Counted from the first letter of the stretch, positions 16,323 through 26,462 are shown. The stretch: 64,000 nt of DNA from Streptomyces canus (GCF_030816965.1 NZ_JAUSYQ010000002.1:186001-250000); one strand, 5' to 3'. The notes: generated from the letters alone by a model not told the origin. Made by a program: numbers and translations.

Positions 16323-18932
16323 TCATGCGTCCGGCTTGAGGGCCAGATCCATGCGGCGGACCCTATCGGGCCGCACGGTCGTCCTCCGGCGCAGCTCCGC
16401 GTAACCGGACGCGGTGACCTGGAGGACGTGCGGGCCCGGTTTCGCCGAGAACACGGTGTAGAAGCCGTCCCTGACGGCCGGGTCCTCGGGCGTGGCGGTG
16501 GTGAGGGTGGATTCGTCCGGGTCCGCGGTGTCGCTGACGGTGGCGCCGACCAAGCCGGCGCCGCTTGTGCCGTCTCGGACCGTGCCGACGGTCAGGCCCC
16601 CGGGAGTGGCCACCAGGACGCGGGTCTGGACGTTCACGTCGTCGAGTGCCCAGAAGTAGCCCCAGTTGGCGACGAAATGGAAGCGCAGCCGCACGGCGTT
16701 GTGCCCGGCGAACTGCCGGAGTGACACGGGCACGGTCAGGTGCTGCGCGGAGTCGCTGACCTTCGGCCCGGTCCAGACGTTCTCCCAGGTGGCGCCGTCG
16801 TCCGTGCTGGCGTCCACGGTCATGTGCTGCTGGGTGGGGTTGGCCAGGTACGCGGTCTTGAAGGTGAGTTGCGCCGACTGCGCGGCGGACAGGTCGTATG
16901 CGGGGCTGATGAGTTGGCTGTCCTGATGCGGTCCGATGGGTCCGTTGTCGCTCTCGACGACGGCGAAGGCGCCATCGCCGCCGGTGGAGTTGCCGCGTTG
17001 GGTGGGGTCGTCGAACTCCCATCCGTTGTCGGTACCGGCCGCGTTCACCACGCTCCAGCCCTGGGGCGCGGTCGCTGTGGACTCGAACGCCTCGGCCCGG
17101 TCGGCGCGTTCGAGTCGGTAGCCGATGGCAGTGGCGGTGTCGGGATCGGCAGTCAGCGCCACATTCGCGGTGACGGCCTTGTTGTGGACCGCCACCGGCC
17201 GTCCGAGGGATTCGTAGCCGGGCAGGGCGGCGGTGACGTTCAGCGTGTAGTCGCTTCCCTTCGGCAGGCTCATTTCGTAGGCGCCGGTGACCGGGTCGGT
17301 CCAGACCGGGGCTTCCGGGGACCCGCTCACGGCGAGTCGGGCGTACAGCGGCCAGCCGTGCCCTGACCCGTCCTTGACGGTGCCGTGGACGCGCTCACGA
17401 GGGATCGGAGAGAGTCGGAAGTCGCGGGTGAGGGTCTGGCCGTCCGCGATGTCGAGGGTGACCGGCGTGGTCGTCGTGTAGCCGAAGGCCTTCACCGTCA
17501 GGGCGTCAACCGCGCCCGCGGGGAGGTCGAGCGTGTACGCCCCCTGTGCGTCGGTCGTGGCGACGTCGAGCCCGGACCCCACAGTCGCGTGGGCGACCGG
17601 CTTGCCGGTGGCCGCGTCCTTGACCGTACCGGAGAGGGTGCCGTGCGGTCCGCTGCGGAAGGCGGCCAGGCCCGCCGGGGTGCCCAGGCCGGTCGGACCG
17701 TCGTAGCCGGTGGCGGCGTTGCACAGGTACGCGACGGAGCAGGTTCCGTTCGACCCGGTGGTGATGTCGTTGAGACCGCCGCCGTGCGCGGCGTAGGGGT
17801 AGGAGTTGGGGGAGGTGCCGGGGCGCGGGGGCCCGGCCAGCGCGTAGACGGAGGCGATCACCGGCGTCGCGACACTGGTGCCGCCGTAGCGTTGCCAACC
17901 GGTGCCCTGTGAGCCGTAGGTCAGGTAGACGGCAACGTTGTCGGCGACGGCTGACACGTCGGCGACGCTCCGCCCCGCGCAGCCTGTGTCCTGCTGGAAG
18001 TCCGGCTTCGTCTGATGGGACGCGCACCCGGAGCCCGGCCCGTAGGAGTCTCTGGCCCAGACGGTCTCCGACCAGCCGCGGGCACTGGCCGGGTCGGCCG
18101 TCAGGGTTGTGCCGCCGACCGCGGTCACGGACGGGAGGGTCGCGGGGAAGGAGACGCCGTATTTGTTGTCGCCGCTGGCCGCGACCACCGCGACGCCGGG
18201 ATGGTCGTAGGAGGACCCGTAGGTCGCCAGGTCGGTCGGGTCGTCACCAGTCCTGCCATAGGAGTTGGAGACGTACTTGGCGCCGAGGGCCACGGCCTCG
18301 TCCACACCGGCGGCGAGGTTTTCCAGACCGTCGTTGTCTGTCTCCACCAGCAGGATGTCGGCGTTCGGTGCCGCCGCGGAGACCATGTCCAGGTCGAGGG
18401 CGATCTCACCCGCCCAGGCGTTGCTGGGGAGCGGGTAGTTGGTGCCGCCGCGCTGGTCCACCTTCCGGAAGCAGCCGTTGGCCGTGGTGCAGGGAGGCAG
18501 GCCGTACTGGGCGCGGTAAACGGCCAGGTCTGCCTCGGCGTTGGGGTTGTCGTAGGCGTCGACGATCGCGATGGTCTGGCCGGCGCCCCCGTCGGCGGGC
18601 AGGCTGTAGGCGCTCTGAATGTCCTGCGGACCGAGCCCCGCGGGAACCTCGGACGCGCTCAGCCGCATCCTGGCCGGCTGGTCCGTCGCGCGCATGGCGT
18701 AGCAGGTCGCGTGCCCCTTGGCCGGGGTGCCGCAGACGGGTGCCAAGTCGGGCTCGGCGTCTGATGCGTCCTGAACTGTGCCGGTCGTGGCCTGCGCGAC
18801 CGGGGGCGGTGCGGCCTGCGCAAGGGGCTGGACGCCCAGGAGTGCCAAGGTCGCGACACCGAGAATCGCCGCGCCGCGATGGAATGTGCGAAAGGCCGGG
18901 AACACGCCTCTCGCACGAGTGGATATCGACAC
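16323..18932 (-). CDS. Secreted S53-family (sedolisin) serine peptidase with carboxypeptidase-regulatory-like domains
   Basis: This 869-residue protein has a signal peptide (about 1-41, ending AQA) and an S53 catalytic domain (about 100-425). Visible are the Glu/Asp pair in AGEIALDLD (Glu176, Asp180), the oxyanion Asp in ASGDN (Asp255), the nucleophile in GGTSVATP (Ser353) and the calcium-binding end YDGPTGLGTPAG. Two beta-sandwich carboxypeptidase-regulatory-like repeats follow (about 431-510 and 515-600), then a jelly-roll-like domain (FESTATAPQGWSVVN to DDVNVQTR) and a last regulatory-like repeat. The long pro-domain usual in sedolisins is absent; only about 60 residues separate the signal and catalytic parts. 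The start is GTG 18932 with a weak ribosome-binding site. Confidence 0.9.
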   Translation of the reverse strand: MSISTRARGVFPAFRTFHRGAAILGVATLALLGVQPLAQAAPPPVAQATTGTVQDASDAEPDLAPVCGTPAKGHATCYAMRATDQPARMRLSASEVPAGLGPQDIQSAYSLPADGGAGQTIAIVDAYDNPNAEADLAVYRAQYGLPPCTTANGCFRKVDQRGGTNYPLPSNAWAGEIALDLDMVSAAAPNADILLVETDNDGLENLAAGVDEAVALGAKYVSNSYGRTGDDPTDLATYGSSYDHPGVAVVAASGDNKYGVSFPATLPSVTAVGGTTLTADPASARGWSETVWARDSYGPGSGCASHQTKPDFQQDTGCAGRSVADVSAVADNVAVYLTYGSQGTGWQRYGGTSVATPVIASVYALAGPPRPGTSPNSYPYAAHGGGLNDITTGSNGTCSVAYLCNAATGYDGPTGLGTPAGLAAFRSGPHGTLSGTVKDAATGKPVAHATVGSGLDVATTDAQGAYTLDLPAGAVDALTVKAFGYTTTTPVTLDIADGQTLTRDFRLSPIPRERVHGTVKDGSGHGWPLYARLAVSGSPEAPVWTDPVTGAYEMSLPKGSDYTLNVTAALPGYESLGRPVAVHNKAVTANVALTADPDTATAIGYRLERADRAEAFESTATAPQGWSVVNAAGTDNGWEFDDPTQRGNSTGGDGAFAVVESDNGPIGPHQDSQLISPAYDLSAAQSAQLTFKTAYLANPTQQHMTVDASTDDGATWENVWTGPKVSDSAQHLTVPVSLRQFAGHNAVRLRFHFVANWGYFWALDDVNVQTRVLVATPGGLTVGTVRDGTSGAGLVGATVSDTADPDESTLTTATPEDPAVRDGFYTVFSAKPGPHVLQVTASGYAELRRRTTVRPDRVRRMDLALKPDA

Positions 18933-19364
18933 ATGAGGCCAATCATGACTGGGCCCTCAACTCGGGCCGGACCAAAGTGAATACGCAGATGTGCGGGCGA
19001 TCAATTAGCCGATGCCAATTGGCGGCCTGTCAACCCCCGACTTGTTGCCCGCATGTGTCGTCGTCGACCCGATCGAGACAAACCCCAGCAACGCATCCGG
19101 CCCGGACCGTGGCCTGCGCCCCACCCGTTCAACACGCCATGCGCAGCCTCGGGGAACAAGCCGCCGACGGGCTTCTCACTTGCGCAGGATCACATATTCC
19201 GCACGGTTCACCCTTGCCGAGCAGGGTAAGCAGGCAACAGAATGAAATCGCTCTCCCAGTTCTGAACTCGGCTCCATCCGGGCGTTTTGTCTTCCTCCGG
19301 GAAAGCGTCAAATCGAGTCGGGAAGAATAGCGAGAACGGATCGGACGAGGTGGTGCTCCGACCC
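18933..19364. other. Intergenic region, promoter of S53 peptidase gene
   Basis: No gene is supported here. The part next to the peptidase (about 18960-19020) is clearly richer in A and T, with the near-repeated CAATTAGCCGATGCCAATTGG around 18999-19020, which fits a promoter or regulator site. The regulator gene at 19365-20405 reads toward this gap and away from the S8 gene. Confidence 0.4.
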
Positions 19365-20405
19365 TTACTCGTTCGAGTTCGGTGTCTCCAACGGCAGCCA
19401 GCCTCGTTCGGCTGCGCGGAGGGCGATCTGGAAGCGTGTTCTGGCGCCGAGCGCGGTGCCTGCCTCGCTCACATGCTTTTGCACGGTGCGGCGGCTGATG
19501 TCGAGTACCCGGGCGATGGCGTCGTCCTTCATCCCGGTCGCCATGAGGTCGAGGATCGCCTGGGTTCGTTCGTCGAGCGGTGTCGTTTCCCGGGTCGGGC
19601 GGGGGGCGGGCCAGTCCTGCCGGCTTTCGAGTGACACCGGCACCGCATGCTTCCAGATGGCCTCGAACAGGGCCGCGAGGGCGGCGACGAGGGCAGGTGA
19701 GTGGACCACGAGTGATCCTGCCGAGGGGCGGTCGTCGTGCAGGGGCAGGAGGGCGGTGGTCCGGTCGAACAGGACCAGTTTGACGGGGAGTCGGGAGCTG
19801 AGCCGGAACTCGCCCCCGCCGGCACTGCCCCGCAGCGCCGTCTCCAGTGACACCGTGTCCGTGAAGCCCTCGGTGTCGTAGACCGACCGCAGCCGTATTC
19901 CCTCGCGGTACTCCGGCTGTGCGGTGCCCCTTTGGTCGGAGGCAGCCGGGGGCCCGGTCACATAAGGCGGCTTGGCCAGGTGCAGTACTTCATGGGTGCT
20001 GCCCTTGAGGAGATGCGCATAGCGTGCGGCGACTTCCTCGTTGTCTTCCAGGACCTCCACCAGGTGCGGAGCGTGCGGGTGGGCCGCGACGTCGTAGATC
20101 TCGTGAAGTTGCTCCATGTACGACTCGGCGCGGGCCAGTTCGGCGCGCCTGCGGGCCAGCAAGGAGCCCAGGGACGAACGTGGCGGGCCGGCCTTCCACC
20201 GCGGGGGCCGGCCCGCGATGGGGATGATCAGAAGCGCGTCCTCCAGAGACCGCAGAGCCGTCTCGGCCTCTTCGCGCGACGCGCCGACCGCTTCCGCCAC
20301 AGTGAGGGCACTGGCGGAAGCGTGCCCCACCAGATACTCCAGGACTCGGCCGCTGAGCGAGTCCAGCCCTATGCCGGCCCAGGGTCTGTCCGACGTCCCA
20401 TCCAT
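19365..20405 (-). CDS. TrmB/LuxR-type transcriptional regulator
   Basis: This 346-residue protein has an N-terminal winged-helix (LDSLSGRVLEYLVGHASASA and LTVAEAVGASREEAETALRS) and a central domain of the phospholipase-D-like type found in TrmB-like regulators. A C-terminal LuxR helix-turn-helix completes it (LDERTQAILDLMATGMKDDA, then IARVLDISRRTVQKHVSEAG). It should bind DNA with its C-terminal domain in response to an unknown signal. The ATG at 20405 has GGGAG upstream, and the frame above it is not family-like. It is divergent from the S8 peptidase gene and shares its promoter region, and it is followed by the S53 peptidase on the same strand. It is a candidate regulator of both secreted proteases. 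Confidence 0.85.
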   Translation of the reverse strand: MDGTSDRPWAGIGLDSLSGRVLEYLVGHASASALTVAEAVGASREEAETALRSLEDALLIIPIAGRPPRWKAGPPRSSLGSLLARRRAELARAESYMEQLHEIYDVAAHPHAPHLVEVLEDNEEVAARYAHLLKGSTHEVLHLAKPPYVTGPPAASDQRGTAQPEYREGIRLRSVYDTEGFTDTVSLETALRGSAGGGEFRLSSRLPVKLVLFDRTTALLPLHDDRPSAGSLVVHSPALVAALAALFEAIWKHAVPVSLESRQDWPAPRPTRETTPLDERTQAILDLMATGMKDDAIARVLDISRRTVQKHVSEAGTALGARTRFQIALRAAERGWLPLETPNSNE

Positions 20406-20656
20406 GCAGCCTGACGCTCCCGCTGTAGTGCGCTTCGGTGTTGAACGTGTCGCTGCCGTATCTGTGCGCACCGGCGGCCGCGGGGCCGCCGCCCGCAAAA
20501 CGCAAGCGCATGTGCGCAGTTGCGCGAAGCCGCGACAGCCGGATCTTGTCGCGCATGACGCGACACCGTCAAGGTGGGCACGCTCCCACCAGTCCCAAGG
20601 ACGCGACTGGACCTGCGCACAACTGCCAGTACGCCCATTCAAGTCGAGGGAATCCT

Positions 20657-23600
20657 TTGACACTCCACCCCTCCGGAAGACGGCGCCGCCTGCTCGTGGT
20701 CGCGACCGCCCTCCTGGTCACCGCGGCGACCCCGCACGTGGCCTCCTCCGCAGACATCTCGCCGACCGACAACTCGGCCCGTGCCACCCGCACTTCTGAC
20801 AACGTTGCCCCATCCGTCGTCACCCTGGTGACCGGCGACAAGGTCACCGTCGCCCCCGGCGCGGCCGGCGGCCCCGGCACGATCACCGTTGAGGGTCCCG
20901 GCGGCGAGTCGACCGGCGCCCGCGTGCTGACCGTGGGCGGCGACACCTACGTCTATCCCGACGCCGCCCGCCCCTACCTGGCGTCCGGCGCCCTGGACGC
21001 CCAACTCTTCAACGTCTCCCGGCTCGTGGCCGACGGCTACGACGACGCGAAGCTCAAGCACCTGCCCCTCATCGTCACCTACGGCGGCAAGGAGGCCCCC
21101 GCCTCCGCCCTGCGCAAGCGCGCCGTCGCCATGCCGGGCGATGTCACCGACGTACGCCCCCTCACCAGCGTCAACGGGGTGGCCCTCGCCGCCGACCGCG
21201 AGGACACCGGCGCCCTGTGGAGCGCGCTCACCGGCACCGCGTCCGACTCCGGCTCCGGCTCCGCGAAGGCACCGGACGTCGACGCGGACGCGGCCTTCCG
21301 CGGCGGCGTCGCCAAGGTCTGGCTCGACGGCAAGGCCGAGGCCACGCTCAGCGACTCGGTCGCCCAGATCGGCGCCCCCGAGGTCTGGGCGGGCGGCAAC
21401 ACCGGCGAGGGCGTCGACGTGGCTGTCCTCGACACCGGCTACGACCCGGGCCACCCCGACCTGAAGGACGCGGTCGAGGACAGCGCCAGTTTCGTCCCCG
21501 GACAGGACGTCACCGACCGCCACGGCCACGGCACGCACGTCGCCTCCACGATCGCCGGCAGCGGTGCCGCCTCCGACGGCAAGGAGAAGGGCGTCGCACC
21601 CGGCGTCGACCTGCACGTCGGCAAGGTCCTGGCCAACGAGGGCTACGGCTACGACTCCTGGATCCTGGCGGGCATGGAGTGGGCCGCCCGTGACGCCCAC
21701 GCCCGGGTCATCAGCATGAGTCTGGGCAGCAGTGAGAACGCCGACGGCGAGACCGTCCTCGCCCAGGCCGTGAACGAGCTGAGCGCCGAGACCGGCGCCC
21801 TGTTCACCATCGCCGCCGGCAACGACGGTCCCGGTGCCCAGACGGTCCGCTCGCCCGGCACCGCCGACGCCGCCCTGACCGTAGGAGCCGTCGACTCCTC
21901 CGATGCCATCGCCGAGTTCTCCAGCCGTGGCCCCCGCTACGGCGACGACGCCCTCAAGCCCGAGATCACCGCGCCCGGCGTCGGCATCCTGGCCGCCCGC
22001 TCGCAGTACGCGGCCAACGGCAGCGGCTCCTACATGACCGCCAGCGGCACCTCGATGGCGACCCCCCACGTGGCCGGCGTGGCCGCGCTGGTCGCCGCCG
22101 CGCACCCCGACTGGTCCGGCAGCCGCATCAAGGACGCCCTGATCAGCACCGCCAAGGCCACCCCCGACATCAGCGCGGACGACGGCGGCAACGGCCGGGT
22201 GGACGCCGCCGCCGCGGCCTCGGCGACGCTCACCGCCACCGGCAAGATCGACGCCGGCATCCACTCGCCCGGCACGGACACGGGCACGGTCCGGTCCACG
22301 GCGACCTGGACCAACACCGGCGACCAGGCCGTCACCGTGGACCTGGCGGTGGACGCCCCCGGCGTTGCCGACGGCGTCTTCACCGTCTCCCCCAGCCGCG
22401 TCGAGGTCCCCGCGCACGGCACCGCGACCGCCACCGTCACCACCGACCTGGACAAGGCGGGCGAACTCCAGCGCCGGACCGGACAGCTGACGGCGTCAGC
22501 CGCGGGCACCACGCTGACCCGAACCCTGCTCGGCGTCAGCACCCGCCAGCAGCTGTTCCACGTCCGCACCAAGGTCACCGGCCGCTCCGGCGAGGCCACG
22601 GACGGCATCCTGACCTTCTACCGCAAGGGCGACGAGTACGCGGGCACCTACCTCTACAGCAACGGCCAGTCCGACGAACTGCTGCCGCCCGGCACCTACA
22701 CCGTCTACGCCGACTTCCGGGTGGAGGGCACGCACGGCCCCGCCTCGGCCGGATACGCCCGCATGGTCATCCCCCAGGTGAAGGTCACCGGCACCACCGA
22801 CCTCGTACTGGACGGCACGAAGCTCAGGCAGGTCAAGGAGGTCACCCCGAAGAGGACCGAGAACTTCTCCCGGCGCCTGGACTACTACCGCGTGTTCAAG
22901 GACGCCTCCTCGGTGGCCGACACCTCGCTGATCGGCGACGGCTACGACAGCATCTGGACGGCGCCCACCACAGCGCCAGCTGACGGCGAGCAGTACCTCA
23001 CCGCCCGCTGGCGCAACCAGGAGCCGCTGCTGTCGGTGACCGCCGGCGGGCAGGAGTTCGACGACCTGTGGATCATGCCCGGATCGACGAAGCTGCCCGA
23101 GAACGACTACACCCTCGACCTGATCCACCCGGGCTACGGTCTCGCGGAGGACTACGAAGGCGTCGACGCCGCCGGCAAGGCCGCCGTGGTGCCCTGGGAC
23201 TCCAGTGACGAGGACACGGCGGACGACCAGATCAGGGCCGCGCAGACCGCGGGCGTGAAGCTGCTGCTGTTCGTCAACGACCTCGACGGGCGTCTGCGCG
23301 AGCCCGTCATCAAGTCCTCCATCGAGGTGGTCGGCCTGTCCCGCACGAACGGTGACAAGCTCCTGGCGAGCGTCGACGCGAGCACCACGGGCAGTGTGCC
23401 GCTGCGGGCGGTCTCCCGCCCCGACACGGACTACCTGTACGACCTGGTCCGCACCTGGAAGGGCCGCATCCCCGCCCACCCCGTCTACGCGCCCACGACC
23501 GGTCAACTGGCCCGGGTGGAGACCTCCTTCCGCAATTCCACCGGCCGTGAGGTGTACGAGAACCGCTACGACATCCACCCCTGGACCGCGTACCAGGTCG

Positions 23601-24433
23601 GCACCAACCGGCTGAGCACGGCCGGCGCGCACCGCACCGACTACGTCAGCACCGACAGCACGTTCTCGTGGGCTGAGGAGGGCGAACTCCAGTCCCTGTC
23701 CTACAGCGCATCCGGATCCGTCACCTATCCGGCGGGCAGCACCACGGACGTGGAGTGGTTCGGACCCGTCGTGCGGCCCCGCATCAACGGCAGCGTCCAG
23801 CCGCCCGTGCGCACCGGCGACCAGCTGGACGTCGTCATCCCGTCCTGGGGCGACTCCGGCGGCGACCACGCCAACTACGTCGCCTTCGGCAGCACCGACA
23901 CCACCCAGGAGACCTCGCTGTACCGGGGCGACACCCTGGTCGCCGAGGGCGGCGCCGGGGTGAGCGCGACGGTGCCGGCGAAGAAGGGCACCTACCGTCT
24001 GGTGCACGCGGCGACCCGTACCGCCACGGCCGCCTTCCCCTACTCGACCGCCACGCGCACCGAGTGGACGTTCACCTCCGCGGCGCCCAAGGACCCCGAC
24101 GCCGACGAGCAACTCCCGCTCGTCCAGGTGGACTACGCCCTGCCGACGTCGGACGAGGGCAAGGCAGCCGCCGACGCCACCCTGCTCGTCACTCCGCTGC
24201 ACCTGGAGGGCGGCTCCAACGCGGCGCTCAACACCCGCAAGGTGGAACTGTCCTACGACGACGGCGCGACCTGGACGACGGCCCGCCTCAGCGGCAGGGG
24301 CAACGGCAAGGTGAGCCTGCGCCTGCACGCGCCCGCCTCGGCGCAGTACCTCACGCTGCGCGTCCAGGCCGGTGACAGCCGCGGCAACACCGTGACGCAG
24401 ACCGTCGTACGCGCCGCGGGAATCGCCGGATGA
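20657..24433 (+). CDS. Large secreted S8 (subtilisin-family) serine peptidase
   Basis: This protein has about 1,258 residues. The start is a TTG at 20657, preceded by GAGGGA, that opens directly on a signal peptide (RRRRLLVVATALLVTAA, cleavage near 31). A pro-region of about 180 residues precedes the catalytic domain. Catalytic residues are Asp259 (VAVLDTGYD), His291 (HGHGTHVAS) and Ser466 (ASGTSMATPHVAG), with the oxyanion Asn389 (AAGNDG). The remaining roughly 750 residues are beta-rich domains of unknown binding function. It is a predicted extracellular, self-processing endopeptidase. It is divergent from the TrmB/LuxR regulator, with about 250 bases between them. Confidence 0.92.
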   Translation: MTLHPSGRRRRLLVVATALLVTAATPHVASSADISPTDNSARATRTSDNVAPSVVTLVTGDKVTVAPGAAGGPGTITVEGPGGESTGARVLTVGGDTYVYPDAARPYLASGALDAQLFNVSRLVADGYDDAKLKHLPLIVTYGGKEAPASALRKRAVAMPGDVTDVRPLTSVNGVALAADREDTGALWSALTGTASDSGSGSAKAPDVDADAAFRGGVAKVWLDGKAEATLSDSVAQIGAPEVWAGGNTGEGVDVAVLDTGYDPGHPDLKDAVEDSASFVPGQDVTDRHGHGTHVASTIAGSGAASDGKEKGVAPGVDLHVGKVLANEGYGYDSWILAGMEWAARDAHARVISMSLGSSENADGETVLAQAVNELSAETGALFTIAAGNDGPGAQTVRSPGTADAALTVGAVDSSDAIAEFSSRGPRYGDDALKPEITAPGVGILAARSQYAANGSGSYMTASGTSMATPHVAGVAALVAAAHPDWSGSRIKDALISTAKATPDISADDGGNGRVDAAAAASATLTATGKIDAGIHSPGTDTGTVRSTATWTNTGDQAVTVDLAVDAPGVADGVFTVSPSRVEVPAHGTATATVTTDLDKAGELQRRTGQLTASAAGTTLTRTLLGVSTRQQLFHVRTKVTGRSGEATDGILTFYRKGDEYAGTYLYSNGQSDELLPPGTYTVYADFRVEGTHGPASAGYARMVIPQVKVTGTTDLVLDGTKLRQVKEVTPKRTENFSRRLDYYRVFKDASSVADTSLIGDGYDSIWTAPTTAPADGEQYLTARWRNQEPLLSVTAGGQEFDDLWIMPGSTKLPENDYTLDLIHPGYGLAEDYEGVDAAGKAAVVPWDSSDEDTADDQIRAAQTAGVKLLLFVNDLDGRLREPVIKSSIEVVGLSRTNGDKLLASVDASTTGSVPLRAVSRPDTDYLYDLVRTWKGRIPAHPVYAPTTGQLARVETSFRNSTGREVYENRYDIHPWTAYQVGTNRLSTAGAHRTDYVSTDSTFSWAEEGELQSLSYSASGSVTYPAGSTTDVEWFGPVVRPRINGSVQPPVRTGDQLDVVIPSWGDSGGDHANYVAFGSTDTTQETSLYRGDTLVAEGGAGVSATVPAKKGTYRLVHAATRTATAAFPYSTATRTEWTFTSAAPKDPDADEQLPLVQVDYALPTSDEGKAAADATLLVTPLHLEGGSNAALNTRKVELSYDDGATWTTARLSGRGNGKVSLRLHAPASAQYLTLRVQAGDSRGNTVTQTVVRAAGIAG

Positions 24434-24599
24434 CCTGACCCGACCTCGGCCTGACCGAAGCCGCCCGGCGATCCCCGTACGAGCGCCGGGCGGTATCCGT
24501 CCATGCCGCTCCCCTCCTGCACGGGCCGAGTTGACGCACCGTCACCTCCTCTCCGCAGGGTCGGCCCACGCTTGACGACGCACCCCAGGGGGCGGAGCC

Positions 24600-25231
24600 T
24601 GCCACCGCACCCGCCGGCCGTCGCCTACCTCGCCTGCGGCGGACCGGACGGTCACGTCGTGTGTGCCGGTGGGCAGTCGCCCGGCACGGGCGCCGTCGAC
24701 GACGTGTACTCCCACGATCCGGCCGACGACACCTGGTCACCGCTCGCCTCCCTGCCCACCGGCGTGTGGGGCGCGGCGTACACCACCGCGAACGGCCGAT
24801 CGGTGCTGACCGGCGCTGCGTCGCCACCCAGGCCACGGCGGACATCACCGCGGCCACCTGGGCGCCCACACCTGGCATCGGCTCCCCGACAACACCACTC
24901 CCATGTACCGCGGCGCGACGGCGGCCGGCCTGTACAAGATCGGCGGCAGTACCGGATGGGGCGACAGCGATGCCGTCACCACCACCGAACTCCTGCCCGG
25001 CTACGGTCAGACGGGCGCCGACGACACCGACTGGTTCCGCGAGGAGGCCACCACGCTCACCGTCCCTGCGCACTCCGTCGCCACCCCGCGACTCACGCTC
25101 GACGCGACACTTCCTGAGACACGGACCCCAGGCCGCTGCACGGCCGCACTCGGCCTCGTCCACGACACGCCGTAGACCGTTCCGCCGGTGCCGGTCTCGA
25201 TGAAGGTCACCGCGATCCGACCGCACTCCTG
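24600..25231 (+). pseudogene. Broken kelch-repeat secreted protein (C-terminal part)
   Basis: Pieces in two frames match the C-terminal kelch part of large secreted Streptomyces proteins. They include DGHVVCAGGQ, DDVYSHDPADDTWSPLASLP and AAYTTANGRSVLTG, and after a frameshift near 24815 the short ATWAP. Back in the first frame lie MYRGATAAGLYKIGGSTGW, TELLPGYGQ and a beta-domain LTVPAHSVATPRLTLDATL. A premature TAG at 25173-25175 interrupts HDTP-TVPPVPVSMKVT, which would otherwise run to TGA at 25231. The N-terminus is absent. It may be a duplicated relative of the neighbouring protease locus. Confidence 0.65.
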
Positions 25232-25367
25232 ACCGGGCGGAAGCCGGGCCGGCACACGACCTCCGTGCCGGCCCGGATCCTCGGCGAGCATCACTTCCAG
25301 AGCGTCCAGGCCCGGGAGCCGAACCTCTGCAGGACCCAAAGGGTGTTCCCACAGCGGGTGGTTGGGG

Positions 25368-25543
25368 TTACTGACGGGCTGCGGAGAGTCGGCCGTCGAA
25401 GGTGATGTCGAAGGCGTTCAGGGCGGTCTTGCAGCGCATGGTCCAGCGGGCCTGGCCCTTGCCGGTGGGGTCCAGACTCATGATGGCCATGCAGACGCAC
25501 TTCAAGGTGGCGGTCTCGTTCGGGAAGTGCCCACATAGGACAC
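25368..25543 (-). mobile_element. IS256-family transposase C-terminal fragment
   Basis: The minus strand reads GHFPNETATLKCVCMAIMSL then DPTGKGQARWTMRCKTALN and AFDITFDGRLSAARQ before TAA at 25368-25370. This is the C-terminal end of a mutator/IS256 transposase. Upstream of the GHFPNE block the similarity ends at about 25543, so only the last 57 codons remain. No catalytic DDE residues are left. Confidence 0.7.
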
Positions 25544-25724
25544 CGTCTTACCCAGCTCCTCTTCCAGCACCGCGAACAGAGCATCGCCCAGCTTCGGCCG
25601 ACACGCCGGCCCGTTCGAGCGCAGAGCCAAAGCCCCACCTGTGGATCGACGAGTGTCTGACAGGCGTCCAGTCCGCAGAGGAAATCGAGGTGCGTGCGAC
25701 CTCCGGCGCTGTCAAGCTGCGCCG
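25544..25724. other. Unassigned sequence between IS256 scrap and methyltransferase
   Basis: A + frame ending in TGA at 25726-25728 reads PHLWIDECLTGVQSAEEIEV and then RATSGAVKLRR. It overlaps the methyltransferase start, as the 3' end of an upstream cistron would. The family is not recognised, and its upstream part is replaced by the transposase fragment, so it may be the tail of a truncated gene. Confidence 0.25.
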
Positions 25725-26462
25725 GTGAATCGTGAACAGATCTCCAGGCTCGCCCATGCCGACCACCCGATCAAGTCCCCGCTCGACGACGACTCGGTGC
25801 GACAGCTGCTGGAACGTGGCGTCCCACGTGGCGACGAGCGGGTACTCGACCTGGGTTGCGGCGGCGGGGAATGGCTTCTGCGCGCCCTGACTGCGCACCC
25901 GCACCTGCACGCCGACGGCGTCGACATCTCCGAGGACGCCCTTCAGCAGGCCCGCGAGGCCGCGAGCCGTCTGGGCCTCCAAACGCGCCTTGCACTGCAT
26001 CACCAGGAGGCCGCGGACTTCCGTTCTCCGCACTCGTTCGACCTGGTACTCAGCGTCGGGGCCACGCATGCCTTCGGCGGCCTGTTGCCCACCCTCGCGG
26101 CGGCGCGTGAGCACCTGGCTCCGGGCGGACGCGTCCTGATCGGTGAGGGCTTCTGGGAACGTGAGCCGTCACAGGAGGCCGTCGAGATGCTCGGGGACTT
26201 CACCGACCTGGCGACCACCCTGGACCGCGTCGTCGCCGACGGGTGGACTCCCGTCCACGGGCATGTCAGCACGCGTCGTGAGCTGGACGACTACGAGTGG
26301 GCCTGCTGGGGGTCACTGGCCTCATGGGCCCTGGACCACCCCGCCGACCCGGACAGCTCGCAGGTGCTTGAGACAGCCACGACCCGCCGCACCGAATGGT
26401 TGCGCGTCTACCGGGACACGTGGGGCTTCGTCAGCCTGGTCCTGCGTCAGACATCCGACTGA
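25725..26462 (+). CDS. SAM-dependent class I methyltransferase
   Basis: This 245-residue protein has motif I VLDLGCGGGEWLLRAL at about residues 42-57, the acidic post-I ADGVDISEDAL, and later FDLVLSVGATHAFGG and APGGRVLIGEGFWE, the standard class I methyltransferase order. The N-terminus NREQISRLAHADHPIKSPL is typical of a family of Streptomyces methyltransferases of unknown substrate. GTG 25725 was chosen because it starts that conserved N-terminus, and it overlaps a TGA of an upstream frame. No operon partner is recognised. Confidence 0.88.
   Translation: MNREQISRLAHADHPIKSPLDDDSVRQLLERGVPRGDERVLDLGCGGGEWLLRALTAHPHLHADGVDISEDALQQAREAASRLGLQTRLALHHQEAADFRSPHSFDLVLSVGATHAFGGLLPTLAAAREHLAPGGRVLIGEGFWEREPSQEAVEMLGDFTDLATTLDRVVADGWTPVHGHVSTRRELDDYEWACWGSLASWALDHPADPDSSQVLETATTRRTEWLRVYRDTWGFVSLVLRQTSD

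Noticed and set aside
22496..24328. 610-codon open frame on the minus strand inside the S8 peptidase gene
   Set aside because: It mirrors the real coding frame of a very GC-rich gene, is Gly/Arg/Val-rich without domains, and has no ribosome-binding site.
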